A DNA stretch of 64,000 nucleotides from Streptomyces sp. NBC_00464 (GTDB taxonomy: Bacteria; Actinomycetota; Actinomycetes; Streptomycetales; Streptomycetaceae): the NCBI RefSeq assembly GCF_036013915.1, contig NZ_CP107899.1, positions 1,116,001 to 1,180,000 of the forward strand, given 5' to 3'. Shown here piece after piece: positions 1 to 7,825 of the stretch (the stretch's first letter is position 1; every line of letters starts with the position of its first letter). The position numbers and the translations under genes are program-made. The notes beneath the pieces are model-generated. The model was not told where the DNA came from, made no database searches, and worked only from the letters and a program-made list of their open reading frames with translations.

Positions 1-509
1 TGCTTGTACTCGGCCTGTTGCAGACCGAGTCGTATGCGCGGGCGCTCACCCGCGCGTCACACCCGTTCGCCGCTCAGGACGTCATCGAGGGTCATGTGCG
101 GACACGCATGGAACGCACAAGCCTTCTCGACTCACCCACCGCGCCGGTGCTTTGGTTGGTCATTCACGAAGCAGCTCTGCTTCTGCCGGTAGGGGGGAAC
201 GCCGTGATGGCCGAGCAGCTCGCCCACCTCGCCGAGCGAACGGCCTCCCGCCCGCGCATCGTCACGCAGGTGCTCCCGTTCTCCGCCGGAGCGCACCCCT
301 TCCTGCACGCGTCAATGACGCTGATTCAGTTCACCGAGGCGCCCGCAGTCGTGTATACGGAGGGCGCCTAGAGCGGCCAACTCGTCGAAGAACCGCTGCT
401 GGTGGAGCAGTACAGCACCGCATACGATCTGGCCAGGGCTGCCGCGCTGTCGCCGGAGGCGTCCCTTGACCGGATCGCCTCGGCGGCAAAGGAGTTCGCG
501 ACGCCATGA
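1..509 (+). pseudogene. DUF5753-type XRE regulator, 3' part, with in-frame stop
   Basis: The frame enters from the left edge and reads as the ligand-like C-terminal domain (DUF5753) of a Streptomyces XRE-family regulator: it opens with LGLLQTESYARALT and contains VLWLVIHEAAL and the IVTQVLPF segment, all characteristic of the family. A TAG stop at 369-371 follows VVYTEGA. The same frame then continues with SGQLVEEPLLVEQY up to a TGA at 507-509, which is the normal end of these proteins. In relatives I recall, the stop position is Tyr, so one TAC-to-TAG change would explain it. The helix-turn-helix half lies outside the window. The natural stop overlaps the DUF397 start. Either a nonsense mutation or a sequencing error is possible; the family call is firm. 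Confidence 0.8.
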
Positions 510-715
510 GCACCACACCTGACCTGACCACCGCTGCCTGGCGCACGTCGTCGTACAGCAATGGCGACGGCGGCGACTGCGTCGAGATCGCCGACAACCT
601 CCCCGGCATCGTCCCCGTACGCGACAGCAAGACCGGCCCCGAGGGGCCGGCGATCACCTTCGCGACGAGCCGCTGGGCGCCCTTTGTCGCGGCCCTCGCC
701 AATGGCTCGCTCTGA
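506..715 (+). CDS. DUF397 domain protein
   Basis: A 69-residue protein with the usual DUF397 pattern: WRTSSYSNGDGGDCVEIA near the N terminus, VPVRDSK in the middle, and the ITFATSRWAPFVAAL end. The start ATG overlaps the stop of the upstream DUF5753 gene (ATGA) and an AAGGAG ribosome site lies inside that gene, so the two are translationally coupled. Such pairs are very common in Streptomyces, where the small protein is thought to work with the XRE regulator (the BldB/WhiJ-type arrangement); the exact role is mostly unknown. This copy is intact although its partner carries a stop codon. Confidence 0.9.
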   Translation: MSTTPDLTTAAWRTSSYSNGDGGDCVEIADNLPGIVPVRDSKTGPEGPAITFATSRWAPFVAALANGSL

Positions 716-744
716 CGGGAACTCCCGCGGGCCCGTCGCGCGTC

Positions 745-2232
745 ATGAAGATCGTGACGGACATGGACGACATGATGCTCGACGAACTCAGCGAGATCTG
801 GGACGACATACGCGAGAACTACGACACATCCAACAACAGCGCCTACGACCGGACGGTGCTCGACTGCGCCGCCGATCTCGCCGCCGACCCCGGTGGCGAT
901 TCGGCCTATGCGTGGGCGATCGGGCTGGCGATAATGGCCCCCTACCTCACCTGGCTGCCGGGTGCAGGCGTCGCACAGCAGGCTGTGACGGCGCTGGAGG
1001 CGGCTGACAGGGCTCTGCGGGACCGCAGTTGCCCGCACAGCTCGCATCCCTACGAGAGCCACGAAGACGAGGCGGACGAGGACCTCGCCGGGCTGCTGCC
1101 GGCACTCGCCGACGAGACGGCGGACTGGAACGAGGAGCGTCCTCGGGACGAATGGCGTTGCCCGCGCAACGCGGCCGGATTCGCGCGGATCGCTCTGGAC
1201 ATCGTCCACCCCGGATCGGCCACGGACATACCGCCCCGTCTGCCGGCGGAGGCGAAGGACAGCATCAGTACGCTGTCGGCACTGCTGCACGGGTACCCGA
1301 AGCCGTGGACCGACATCAACGAAGAGATCAGCGGCCAGGCGTCGGAGCTGTCCTGTGCGGCCCCGGCGGACCGTGCCGGGCGTCTGATGGTGGTCAGGGC
1401 CGCGACCTGGTACGCGGTCTCCGGCATGGTGCGTGCGAAGTCCGTACTCGACCGCCTGGTAGGGGCGGTGGAGGAGGCGCTGCCCCACTTCACCGACCGC
1501 GACTGCGCCCACGACGGGCATCCGGCCCTGCCGAGCAGCGGGCCGAACGCCGCGGAGCTCGGCATCATGCTGAGCAGTGCCGGCGGCCGGGAGATCTTCG
1601 AACGGCGCCGCATCGCGGCGGGCCGGAACACCCCGCTCGACGAACTCGTGTGCCCGGTGCTCATCGCGGAGGTCGCACAGGAGACTCTGTCGTTGCTGCG
1701 CAAGCGGCGCGACGAGCTCTTCGGGGAGCGCGACACCTCGCACGCAGACGCCGAATACCTGCGTGCGGACGGCAGGCTGGACATCGGGAAGCTCGTGGAG
1801 CGGACGGACAACAAGAGCTGGAACGAGGAGTACGCCGACGATCTGGCTCTGTGGGCCGCCCGTCGTCACGGGCAGTCCGCCGACGATCGGGATCGCACCG
1901 TACTGCTGCTCGTGGCCCACCAGGCGACGGCCATCTCCTACCCGAGCCCTCCGCTCTCCGTCGTCCGGGGCGTCCTGGCCACCATGCGCGCAGTCGCTGC
2001 GGCTCCCCTGCCCGCCGAGTGCCTGCATGAGGACGAGCATCCAGTGATGCGGCGCGCGGAGTTCCGCGCCGGCATGTCCCACTTCTGGGCCCCGGAGGAG
2101 TTCCCGCCGGGCGAGGACGCCCGCAGCGCGGAGTCCTGGACCTGCCCGCGGTTCGCGGCTGCGGTCGCCGAGGAGACCATCGGCGACCTGGCGGACCTCT
2201 ACGAGGAGGACGAGCTCGCCGACGAGGGCTGA
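745..2232 (+). CDS. Unrecognised protein with three CxH-H...CP repeats
   Basis: A 495-residue acidic, mostly helical soluble protein that I cannot assign to a family. Three blocks share a layout: a Cys-x-His-x(2-3)-His-Pro cluster at residues 96, 254 and 426, followed 41-49 residues later by a Cys-Pro (residues 139, 303, 467) that opens a helix of the type FARIALD, LIAEVAQETL or FAAAVAEETI. The spacing of Cys and His suggests a metal site per block, but this is inference. There is no signal peptide or membrane segment. It starts 30 bases after the DUF397 gene on the same strand with no clear ribosome site; ATG 763 is a possible alternative start. Confidence 0.7.
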   Translation: MKIVTDMDDMMLDELSEIWDDIRENYDTSNNSAYDRTVLDCAADLAADPGGDSAYAWAIGLAIMAPYLTWLPGAGVAQQAVTALEAADRALRDRSCPHSSHPYESHEDEADEDLAGLLPALADETADWNEERPRDEWRCPRNAAGFARIALDIVHPGSATDIPPRLPAEAKDSISTLSALLHGYPKPWTDINEEISGQASELSCAAPADRAGRLMVVRAATWYAVSGMVRAKSVLDRLVGAVEEALPHFTDRDCAHDGHPALPSSGPNAAELGIMLSSAGGREIFERRRIAAGRNTPLDELVCPVLIAEVAQETLSLLRKRRDELFGERDTSHADAEYLRADGRLDIGKLVERTDNKSWNEEYADDLALWAARRHGQSADDRDRTVLLLVAHQATAISYPSPPLSVVRGVLATMRAVAAAPLPAECLHEDEHPVMRRAEFRAGMSHFWAPEEFPPGEDARSAESWTCPRFAAAVAEETIGDLADLYEEDELADEG

Positions 2233-2254
2233 CGTCCGGCGAGCCCCCTCAGGG

Positions 2255-2890
2255 CTACGGGGTGTCCGGGACCGCGGTGGGGAACAGGCTCTCCGGCAGG
2301 GTCACGTTCCACGCCGTGATGACCGGCTGGCCGTGTTCCCTGCCGAGCCGGGACACGGCGCCGGTCGCGAGCTGGAAGAGCGTGCCCTCCGCCGGGGTCA
2401 GGCCGAGGTAGCGGGCCGTCAGGACGCGCAGGAAGTGGGAGTGCGCGACGAGCACGATGTCCTCGTCCCCTGCGCGTTCGGCGGCTTCCCCGACCTCGGC
2501 CAGGATCCGGTCGGCCCGTTCGCCGACGGCCGCCGGGGTCTCGCCGGGGTGCGCCTCGGGGCCGGCGGTGACGCCGTCGGTCCAGAGGTTCCAGTCGGGG
2601 CGGGTGAGATGGATGTCGTGGGTGGTGATGCCCTCGTAACCGCCGTAGTCCCACTCGCGCAGCTCGGGGGTGATGCGGGGCGCGACGAGACCCGCGAGTT
2701 CGGCGGTGCGCCGGGCCCGTACCGAGGGGCTGACCAGGGTGAGCGCGATGTGCCGGTCGGCGAGCAGGGGGGCGAGGGCACGGGCCTGGCGTTCGCCGAG
2801 GGGTGTCAGGGGCAGATCGGTGTGGCTCGTGTGCTGTCCGTTCCGGGACCACTCGGTCTCGCCGTGCCGGATCAGGATCAACTCGCCCAT
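2255..2890 (-). CDS. Histidine phosphatase family protein
   Basis: A 211-residue member of the phosphoglycerate-mutase-like (branch 1) histidine phosphatases. The N terminus has the RHGETEW motif carrying the phosphorylated histidine. The second conserved Arg lies in VRARRTAEL, and the second catalytic His in VAHSHFLRVL. Length is normal for a small-molecule phosphatase of the CobC/GpmB type. Substrate cannot be told from sequence. It stands alone, tail to tail with the upstream plus-strand gene and separated from the kinase behind it by about 130 bases. Confidence 0.88.
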   Translation of the reverse strand: MGELILIRHGETEWSRNGQHTSHTDLPLTPLGERQARALAPLLADRHIALTLVSPSVRARRTAELAGLVAPRITPELREWDYGGYEGITTHDIHLTRPDWNLWTDGVTAGPEAHPGETPAAVGERADRILAEVGEAAERAGDEDIVLVAHSHFLRVLTARYLGLTPAEGTLFQLATGAVSRLGREHGQPVITAWNVTLPESLFPTAVPDTP

Positions 2891-3017
2891 GTGAAGGCCA
2901 TCCGCTCTCAGTGCTGTTACCGCTCACGTGCTGTCGATGGTGCGAACCCGCTGGTCCACGATCGCATTCCTTGCCTTGGTGAGGCGGGCGGGCGCGCCCG
3001 GGAGTGACCGGATGCGG

Positions 3018-3917
3018 CTACGAGCGCTGCCGCTGGTCGGCGAGGATCTCCGCGATGACGTGCCGTGCGGTGTCCACCATGAACGCGTTGGTGCCGCGGT
3101 AGTACTGGAGCTCCATCAGTGCGATCGACAGCGCCCAGCCGATGCCACGCGCCCAGGTGTCGTCGTCCGCCTCGACCGCGGTGCGGAAGGTGTCGCGCGC
3201 CGCGGCGGGCAGTACGTACCAGGCTGCGATCAGGTCGACGGCCGGGTCACCCAGGCCGAGGCAGCCGAAGTCGATGACGGCGGTGAGCCGGCCGTCGGCG
3301 GTCAGCATGTTCCCGGGTTGCAGGTCCGCGTGGATCCAGACGGGAGGACCGGTCGGTGCGGGTGCGCGCAGGGCCGTCTCCCAGATCTCGGCTGCCGTCA
3401 CGACGTCGGTCTCGGTGCGCAGGTCCGCGAGGGCCTCGCGGACTGCGGCGTCCCGGGCGGCCAGGGGCTCGCTGCGGTAGGACGGGGGCCCGTCGGCGGG
3501 GTCGATGCGGTGGAGGGCGGTGACGAAGCGGGCCAGGTCCCGGGCGAGCGGGGCGGCTTCGGAGGTGTCGCCGACCGTCGGGCAGTCCCCGTCGAGCCAG
3601 CCGTAGACGGACCAGGGGTGGGGGTAGCCGTCGCCGGGCACGCCCGCGCCCAGCGGTACGGGGATGGCAACCGGGAGCGAGGGCGCGAGGCGCGGCAGCC
3701 AGCGGTGTTCCTTGGCGGTGTCGTCGGCCGAGCCCGCTGTACGGGGAAGCCGCACGACCAGGTCCGCGCCGAGCCGGTACATCGCGTTGGCGGTACCGGC
3801 GGCACCGACGCGCTCGACGGGGAGGCCGGACCAGTGCGGGAACTGCGCGGTGATCAGCCGGCGGACCAGGGCGTCGTCGGTCCCGGGCTCGTCGGCGTGC
3901 ATCCTGCCCCCGCTCAT
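3018..3917 (-). CDS. Aminoglycoside phosphotransferase (APH) family kinase
   Basis: A 299-residue APH-fold kinase. The catalytic loop is HADLQPGNML (HxDxxxxN type) and the metal-binding loop is VIDFGCLGLGDPAVDL. The start at 3917 was chosen because GGAAGG sits just upstream of the ATG; an in-frame ATG at 3902 and an earlier one at 3959 are possible. Related Streptomyces proteins are often annotated as aminoglycoside or macrolide kinases, but most have no shown resistance activity, so the substrate is open. Neighbours (phosphatase, MerR/AKR pair) give no functional hint. Confidence 0.85.
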   Translation of the reverse strand: MSGGRMHADEPGTDDALVRRLITAQFPHWSGLPVERVGAAGTANAMYRLGADLVVRLPRTAGSADDTAKEHRWLPRLAPSLPVAIPVPLGAGVPGDGYPHPWSVYGWLDGDCPTVGDTSEAAPLARDLARFVTALHRIDPADGPPSYRSEPLAARDAAVREALADLRTETDVVTAAEIWETALRAPAPTGPPVWIHADLQPGNMLTADGRLTAVIDFGCLGLGDPAVDLIAAWYVLPAAARDTFRTAVEADDDTWARGIGWALSIALMELQYYRGTNAFMVDTARHVIAEILADQRQRS

Positions 3918-4057
3918 CGGCACCTTCCGGATCAAGAGGTCTCCCTGGTCACCGGACATACGACCTCGGCGGGGATCCGTCCGTCAACGCCTTTCCGGAA
4001 CACCGGCCGAGGGCTGTCGCCGTCGGCGACGAGAGCGGGACAGGATCCGGCCGCGTC

Positions 4058-4423
4058 TCAGACCGCCGTGCGCTCGCTGAGGTCCAGCAGGGCGACCAGC
4101 GAGGCGCGGCTGCGCTCCAGGTCGGTGATCCGCTCGTTCACACCGGCCAGCTGCCCGCGCAAGTAGTCCCAGGTGCAGGCGGCCAACGCAGGTGCGTCGT
4201 CCGGCCCCGCGCCCTCCACGCAGGGCAGCACCTCGCGAATCACCGCCGTCGGCAGGCCGGCCGCCAACAGGTGGCGGATCCGGCGTACGGTCCCCGGCGC
4301 GTCCGGACCGTATCGGCGGTGCCCCCCGGAAGGGCGCTCGGAGGCGAGTAGTCCCTGCTCCTCGTAGTAGCGCAGCAGCCGCGGGCTGACCCCGGTCTCC
4401 CGGGCGAGATCTCCGATCTTCAT
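4058..4423 (-). CDS. MerR-family transcriptional regulator
   Basis: A 121-residue MerR protein: the N-terminal helix-turn-helix MKIGDLARETGVSPRLLRYY is canonical, followed by the wing and a coiled-coil dimer helix. Cys occurs at EVLPCVEG and LAACTWDYL, which could matter for sensing, but no metal-site pattern is clear. It is divergent from the aldo/keto reductase gene, and the promoter between them has the long spacer typical of MerR-controlled promoters, so the reductase is the probable target. It resembles the MerR regulators that Streptomyces pairs with small oxidoreductases. Confidence 0.9.
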   Translation of the reverse strand: MKIGDLARETGVSPRLLRYYEEQGLLASERPSGGHRRYGPDAPGTVRRIRHLLAAGLPTAVIREVLPCVEGAGPDDAPALAACTWDYLRGQLAGVNERITDLERSRASLVALLDLSERTAV

Positions 4424-4443
4424 GTGACCCCCCTCACATCTAC

Positions 4444-4475
4444 TTGAATCTCACATCGGTGTCAGATCGTAGCGT
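4444..4475 (+). promoter_or_regulatory. MerR-type promoter of the aldo/keto reductase
   Basis: A -35 box TTGAAT (4444-4449) and a -10-like TAGCGT (4470-4475) are separated by 20 bases, longer than the usual 17, as in MerR-activated promoters. The spacer holds a CAC-N4-GTG dyad. The -10 box ends 7 bases before ATG 4483, so the mRNA is probably leaderless. Seen in sequence; control by the adjacent MerR gene is inferred. Confidence 0.65.
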
Positions 4476-4482
4476 CACGGCC

Positions 4483-5394
4483 ATGACGAACGAGAGCCCC
4501 ACCACCATCAAGGCCACCTTCGACCTGGGCGGCGACCTGACCGTGCGCCGGATCGGCTACGGCGCCATGCGCCTGGCCGACGGACCCGCGGCCCCCGGCT
4601 CCGACCCCGCGGCCGCCGCCATCTGGCGGGCCCCCACCGACCGGCCCGCGGCAATTGCACAACTTCGCCGGGCAGTTGAGCAGGGAGTCGACCTGATCGA
4701 CACCGCCGACGCATACGCCCTGGGCGCCGGCGAGGAGCTGATCGCCGAGGCCCTGCACCCGTACGACGGGGTGGCCGTTGCCACCAAGGTCGGTGTGGTG
4801 CGACCGGGACCCGCCGAGTGGGTGCCTCTGGGGCACCCCGCATACCTGCGCCAGCAGGCCGAACTGAGCCTGCGCCGACTGCGGGTGGAGCGGATCGATC
4901 TGCTCCAGCTGCACCGGATCGACCCGGCGTACCCGCTGGCCGACCAGTTGGGCGCACTGAGACAGTTGCAGGACGAGGGCAAGGTCCGGCACATCGGGCT
5001 CTCCGAGGTCTCCGCCGGGCAGTTGCGCGAGGCCGTGGCCATCACTCCGATCGCCGCGGTGAACAACCTCTACAACCTGACCGCCCGGCATTACGAGGCG
5101 GTGGTCGATCTCACCGCCGAACTCGGCATCGCCTTCCTGCCGTTCTTCCCTGTCGCCATGGGCGCCCACGCAGGCCCACAGAGCCCCGTGGCCGCCGTGG
5201 CCGGCGAACTGGGCGCGACGCCCGCCCAGACGGCCCTTGCCTGGCTGCTGCACCGCTCGCCGACCCTGGTTCCGATCCCCGGCACCTCCTCCCCGCAGCA
5301 CCTCGAAGAGAACCTGGCCGCCCTCCAACTGCAGCTCTCCGAAGACCAGTTCGCCCGGCTCTCCGCGCTCGGTGCCGAGGACGGCACCGCGTGA
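4483..5394 (+). CDS. Aldo/keto reductase
   Basis: A 303-residue NADPH-dependent oxidoreductase of the aldo/keto reductase superfamily. The catalytic Asp and Tyr lie in LIDTADAYALG, the Lys in VATKVG, and the His in LLQLHRID; the cofactor region includes PIPGTSSPQHLEENL. It acts on carbonyl groups in the cytoplasm; the substrate is unknown. The start at 4483 is preferred over 4444 because the -35 box of its promoter lies inside the longer version and the predicted transcript begins at this ATG. It is divergent from the MerR gene that probably controls it. Confidence 0.88.
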   Translation: MTNESPTTIKATFDLGGDLTVRRIGYGAMRLADGPAAPGSDPAAAAIWRAPTDRPAAIAQLRRAVEQGVDLIDTADAYALGAGEELIAEALHPYDGVAVATKVGVVRPGPAEWVPLGHPAYLRQQAELSLRRLRVERIDLLQLHRIDPAYPLADQLGALRQLQDEGKVRHIGLSEVSAGQLREAVAITPIAAVNNLYNLTARHYEAVVDLTAELGIAFLPFFPVAMGAHAGPQSPVAAVAGELGATPAQTALAWLLHRSPTLVPIPGTSSPQHLEENLAALQLQLSEDQFARLSALGAEDGTA

Positions 5395-5452
5395 ACGGCA
5401 TCGCCCGGTCGGAGCAGCGGGACTCCGCGGTACGCCTCCACGCATCCCGCGG

Positions 5453-5500
5453 CCGGCCCCTCCGCCCGGGCGCACCCGGCGCCGCGAACGAAGGGGCCGG
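5453..5500. terminator. Possible terminator between convergent genes
   Basis: A 9-bp inverted repeat (CCGGCCCCT at 5453-5461 and AGGGGCCGG at 5492-5500) is followed by a T-rich run (TCTCTTTCTC) on the plus strand. It lies between the convergent reductase and GH31 genes. The loop is long and GC-rich, so this is tentative. Confidence 0.3.
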
Positions 5501-5508
5501 TCTCTTTC

Positions 5509-7764
5509 TCAGCCCTTGACGACCTCCAGCGCCGCGTCGCCGACGACCACGACCTCGTACGGCCGGTCCGTGTCCGCCGTGACGCGGAGCGTGCCGCCCT
5601 CGCGGACCAGTTCGTACGTGGCGGCGGGGGCGCCCGTGAGGTCGGGGACCGTCACCGTGCGGGTGAAGTCGCCGAGGCCCTCGGGGGCGTACACGCGCAA
5701 CTGGAGGTTCTGCGTCCAGTCGGCGTCGGGGCGGGAGGCGTCCGCGCCGAGCGGCAGGACCGCGCCGGGGCGGACCAGGAGCGGGAGGCTGTCGAAGCCG
5801 TGGGTGTCGTGGTGCCAGGCGGGGCCCGTGACGGTCTCGCCGGTCAGGAAGTGGGTCCAGGTGCCCTCGGGGACGTAGTACTCGACCTGGCCGTCCTCGC
5901 TGAAGACCGGCGCCACCAGGAGGTCCGGGCCCAGGAGGTACTGGCGGTCCACCGTGCGGGTGGCCGGGTCGTCGGGGAACTCCAGCAGCATCGGGCGCAT
6001 GGTGGGGACGCCGGTGCGGTGGGCCTCGACGGCGGCGCCGTACAGGTACGGCATGAGGCGGTGCTTCAGCTCGGTGAACTGCTTGGCGACCGCGACGGCC
6101 TCGTCGCCGAACTCCCACGGCACCCGGTAGGACGAGGAGCCGTGCAGGCGGCTGTGCGAGGAGAGCAGGCCGAAGGCGAGCCAGCGCTTGAAGACCGCCG
6201 GGTCGGGTGTGCCCTCGAAGCCGCCGATGTCATGGCTCCAGAAGCCGAAGCCGGAGAGGGACAGGGAGAGTCCGCCTCGCAGGGACTCGGCCATCGCCTC
6301 GAAGGAGGACCAGCAGTCGCCGCCCCAGTGGACCGGGAACTGCTGGCCGCCGGCGGTCGCGGAGCGGGCGAAGAGGACGGCCTCGCCCTGTCCGCGCTCC
6401 TTCTCCAGGATTTCGAAGACGGCCTTGTTGTACAGGTGCGTGTAGTAGTTGTGCATCCGCTCCGGGTCGGAGCCGTCGTGCCAGACGACGTCGGTGGGGA
6501 TGCGCTCGCCGAAGTCCGTCTTGAAGCCGTCGACGCCCTGGTCGAGGAGGGTCTTCAGCTTGGCCTGGAACCAGGCGGTGGCCTCGGGGTTGGTGAAGTC
6601 GACCAGCGCCATGCCGGCCTGCCACTTGTCCCACTGCCAGATGTCGCCCTCGGGGGTGAGGACGAAGTAGCCCTTCTCCGCGCCTTCCGCGTACAGGGCG
6701 CTCTTCTGCGCGATGTACGGGTTGATCCAGACGCAGATCTTCAGGCCCTTGTCCTTGAGCCGGGCGAGCATGCCGGCCGGGTCGGGGAAGGTGTCCGGGT
6801 CCCATTCGAAGTCGCACCACTGGTACTCGCGCATCCAGAAGCAGTCGAAGTGGAACACGGAGAGCGGGATGCCGCGCTCGGACATGCCGTCGACGAACGA
6901 GGTGACCGTCGCCTCGTCGTAGTCGGTGGTGAACGAGGTGGTCAGCCAGAGGCCGAAGGACCAGGCCGGCGGGAGGGCCGGGCGGCCGGTGAGCGCGGTG
7001 TAGCGGGTGAGGACGTCCTTGGGCGTGGGCCCGGCGACGACGAAGTACTCCAGGACCTGGTCCTCGACGCTGAACTGCACCTGGCCGACGGCTTCGGAGC
7101 CGACCTCGAAGGAGACCTTGCCGGGGTGGTTGACGAAGACGCCGTAGCCGCGCGAGGAGAGGTAGAACGGGACGTTCTTGTACGCCTGTTCGCTGCTGGT
7201 GCCGCCGTCGGCCTGCCACATGTCGACGACCTGGCCGTTCTTGACGTACGGGGTGAACCGCTCGCCGAGGCCGTGGATCGTCTCGCCGACGCCGATGGCC
7301 AGCTGGGCGAACATGTGGTGCCCGCCGTCCTGGACCGTGGCGAAGGCGGTGCCCTTGCGTCCTGCGGCGGTCAGCAGGCGGCCGTCCGCGTCCAGGAACT
7401 CCAGGCCGAAGTCGCCCTCGGTGGGCAGCCGGAGGGTGAGGGGGCCGCTGGTGAGTTCGGCGGTCGGGCCGTCGTTACGGGTGGTGGCCGGGGCGTCCTC
7501 GGTGGCGCCGGGGAGGGCGAAGTCCGGGCCGGGGCGGCGCTTGCCCGAGAGGTGGGTGACGCGGACACCGATGATGCCTTCGGCGGGGGCGTACGCCTCG
7601 ACCGTGATCAGGGGGGCGTTCAGGGTGTCCCCGCGCCGCGTCACGCGCTTGACGGCGGCGTGGGCGGTGAGGCGGTCGGCGTCGAGGCGGAGGTCGCGGA
7701 TTTCGGTGGCGTACGAGGCGTTCACACCGTCTCGCATCTGCCAGAAGCCGTCGGTGAACTTCAT
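5509..7764 (-). CDS. GH31 alpha-xylosidase
   Basis: A 751-residue glycoside hydrolase of family 31, close to the YicI type. It shows the N-terminal beta-sandwich, then the catalytic barrel with the nucleophile Asp in FKTDFGER and the probable acid/base Asp in HWGGDCWSSF. The KTDFGE form of the nucleophile motif is typical of alpha-xylosidases rather than alpha-glucosidases. There is no signal peptide, so it should act inside the cell on imported oligosaccharides such as isoprimeverose from xyloglucan. AAGGAAGA precedes the start. The xylulokinase gene lies just upstream on the same strand (61-bp gap), so the two probably form one unit. Confidence 0.88.
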   Translation of the reverse strand: MKFTDGFWQMRDGVNASYATEIRDLRLDADRLTAHAAVKRVTRRGDTLNAPLITVEAYAPAEGIIGVRVTHLSGKRRPGPDFALPGATEDAPATTRNDGPTAELTSGPLTLRLPTEGDFGLEFLDADGRLLTAAGRKGTAFATVQDGGHHMFAQLAIGVGETIHGLGERFTPYVKNGQVVDMWQADGGTSSEQAYKNVPFYLSSRGYGVFVNHPGKVSFEVGSEAVGQVQFSVEDQVLEYFVVAGPTPKDVLTRYTALTGRPALPPAWSFGLWLTTSFTTDYDEATVTSFVDGMSERGIPLSVFHFDCFWMREYQWCDFEWDPDTFPDPAGMLARLKDKGLKICVWINPYIAQKSALYAEGAEKGYFVLTPEGDIWQWDKWQAGMALVDFTNPEATAWFQAKLKTLLDQGVDGFKTDFGERIPTDVVWHDGSDPERMHNYYTHLYNKAVFEILEKERGQGEAVLFARSATAGGQQFPVHWGGDCWSSFEAMAESLRGGLSLSLSGFGFWSHDIGGFEGTPDPAVFKRWLAFGLLSSHSRLHGSSSYRVPWEFGDEAVAVAKQFTELKHRLMPYLYGAAVEAHRTGVPTMRPMLLEFPDDPATRTVDRQYLLGPDLLVAPVFSEDGQVEYYVPEGTWTHFLTGETVTGPAWHHDTHGFDSLPLLVRPGAVLPLGADASRPDADWTQNLQLRVYAPEGLGDFTRTVTVPDLTGAPAATYELVREGGTLRVTADTDRPYEVVVVGDAALEVVKG

Positions 7765-7825
7765 GGGGGGTCTTCCTTAGCCGGTGGTACGGGGGGTGTG
7801 CGGGGGTACGTCGTCAGGGGTGCGG

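Noticed and set aside
331..2082. 583-codon minus-strand frame opposite the Cys/His-repeat gene
   Set aside because: Arg/Gly/Val-rich mirror sequence; third-base GC preference fits the plus strand.
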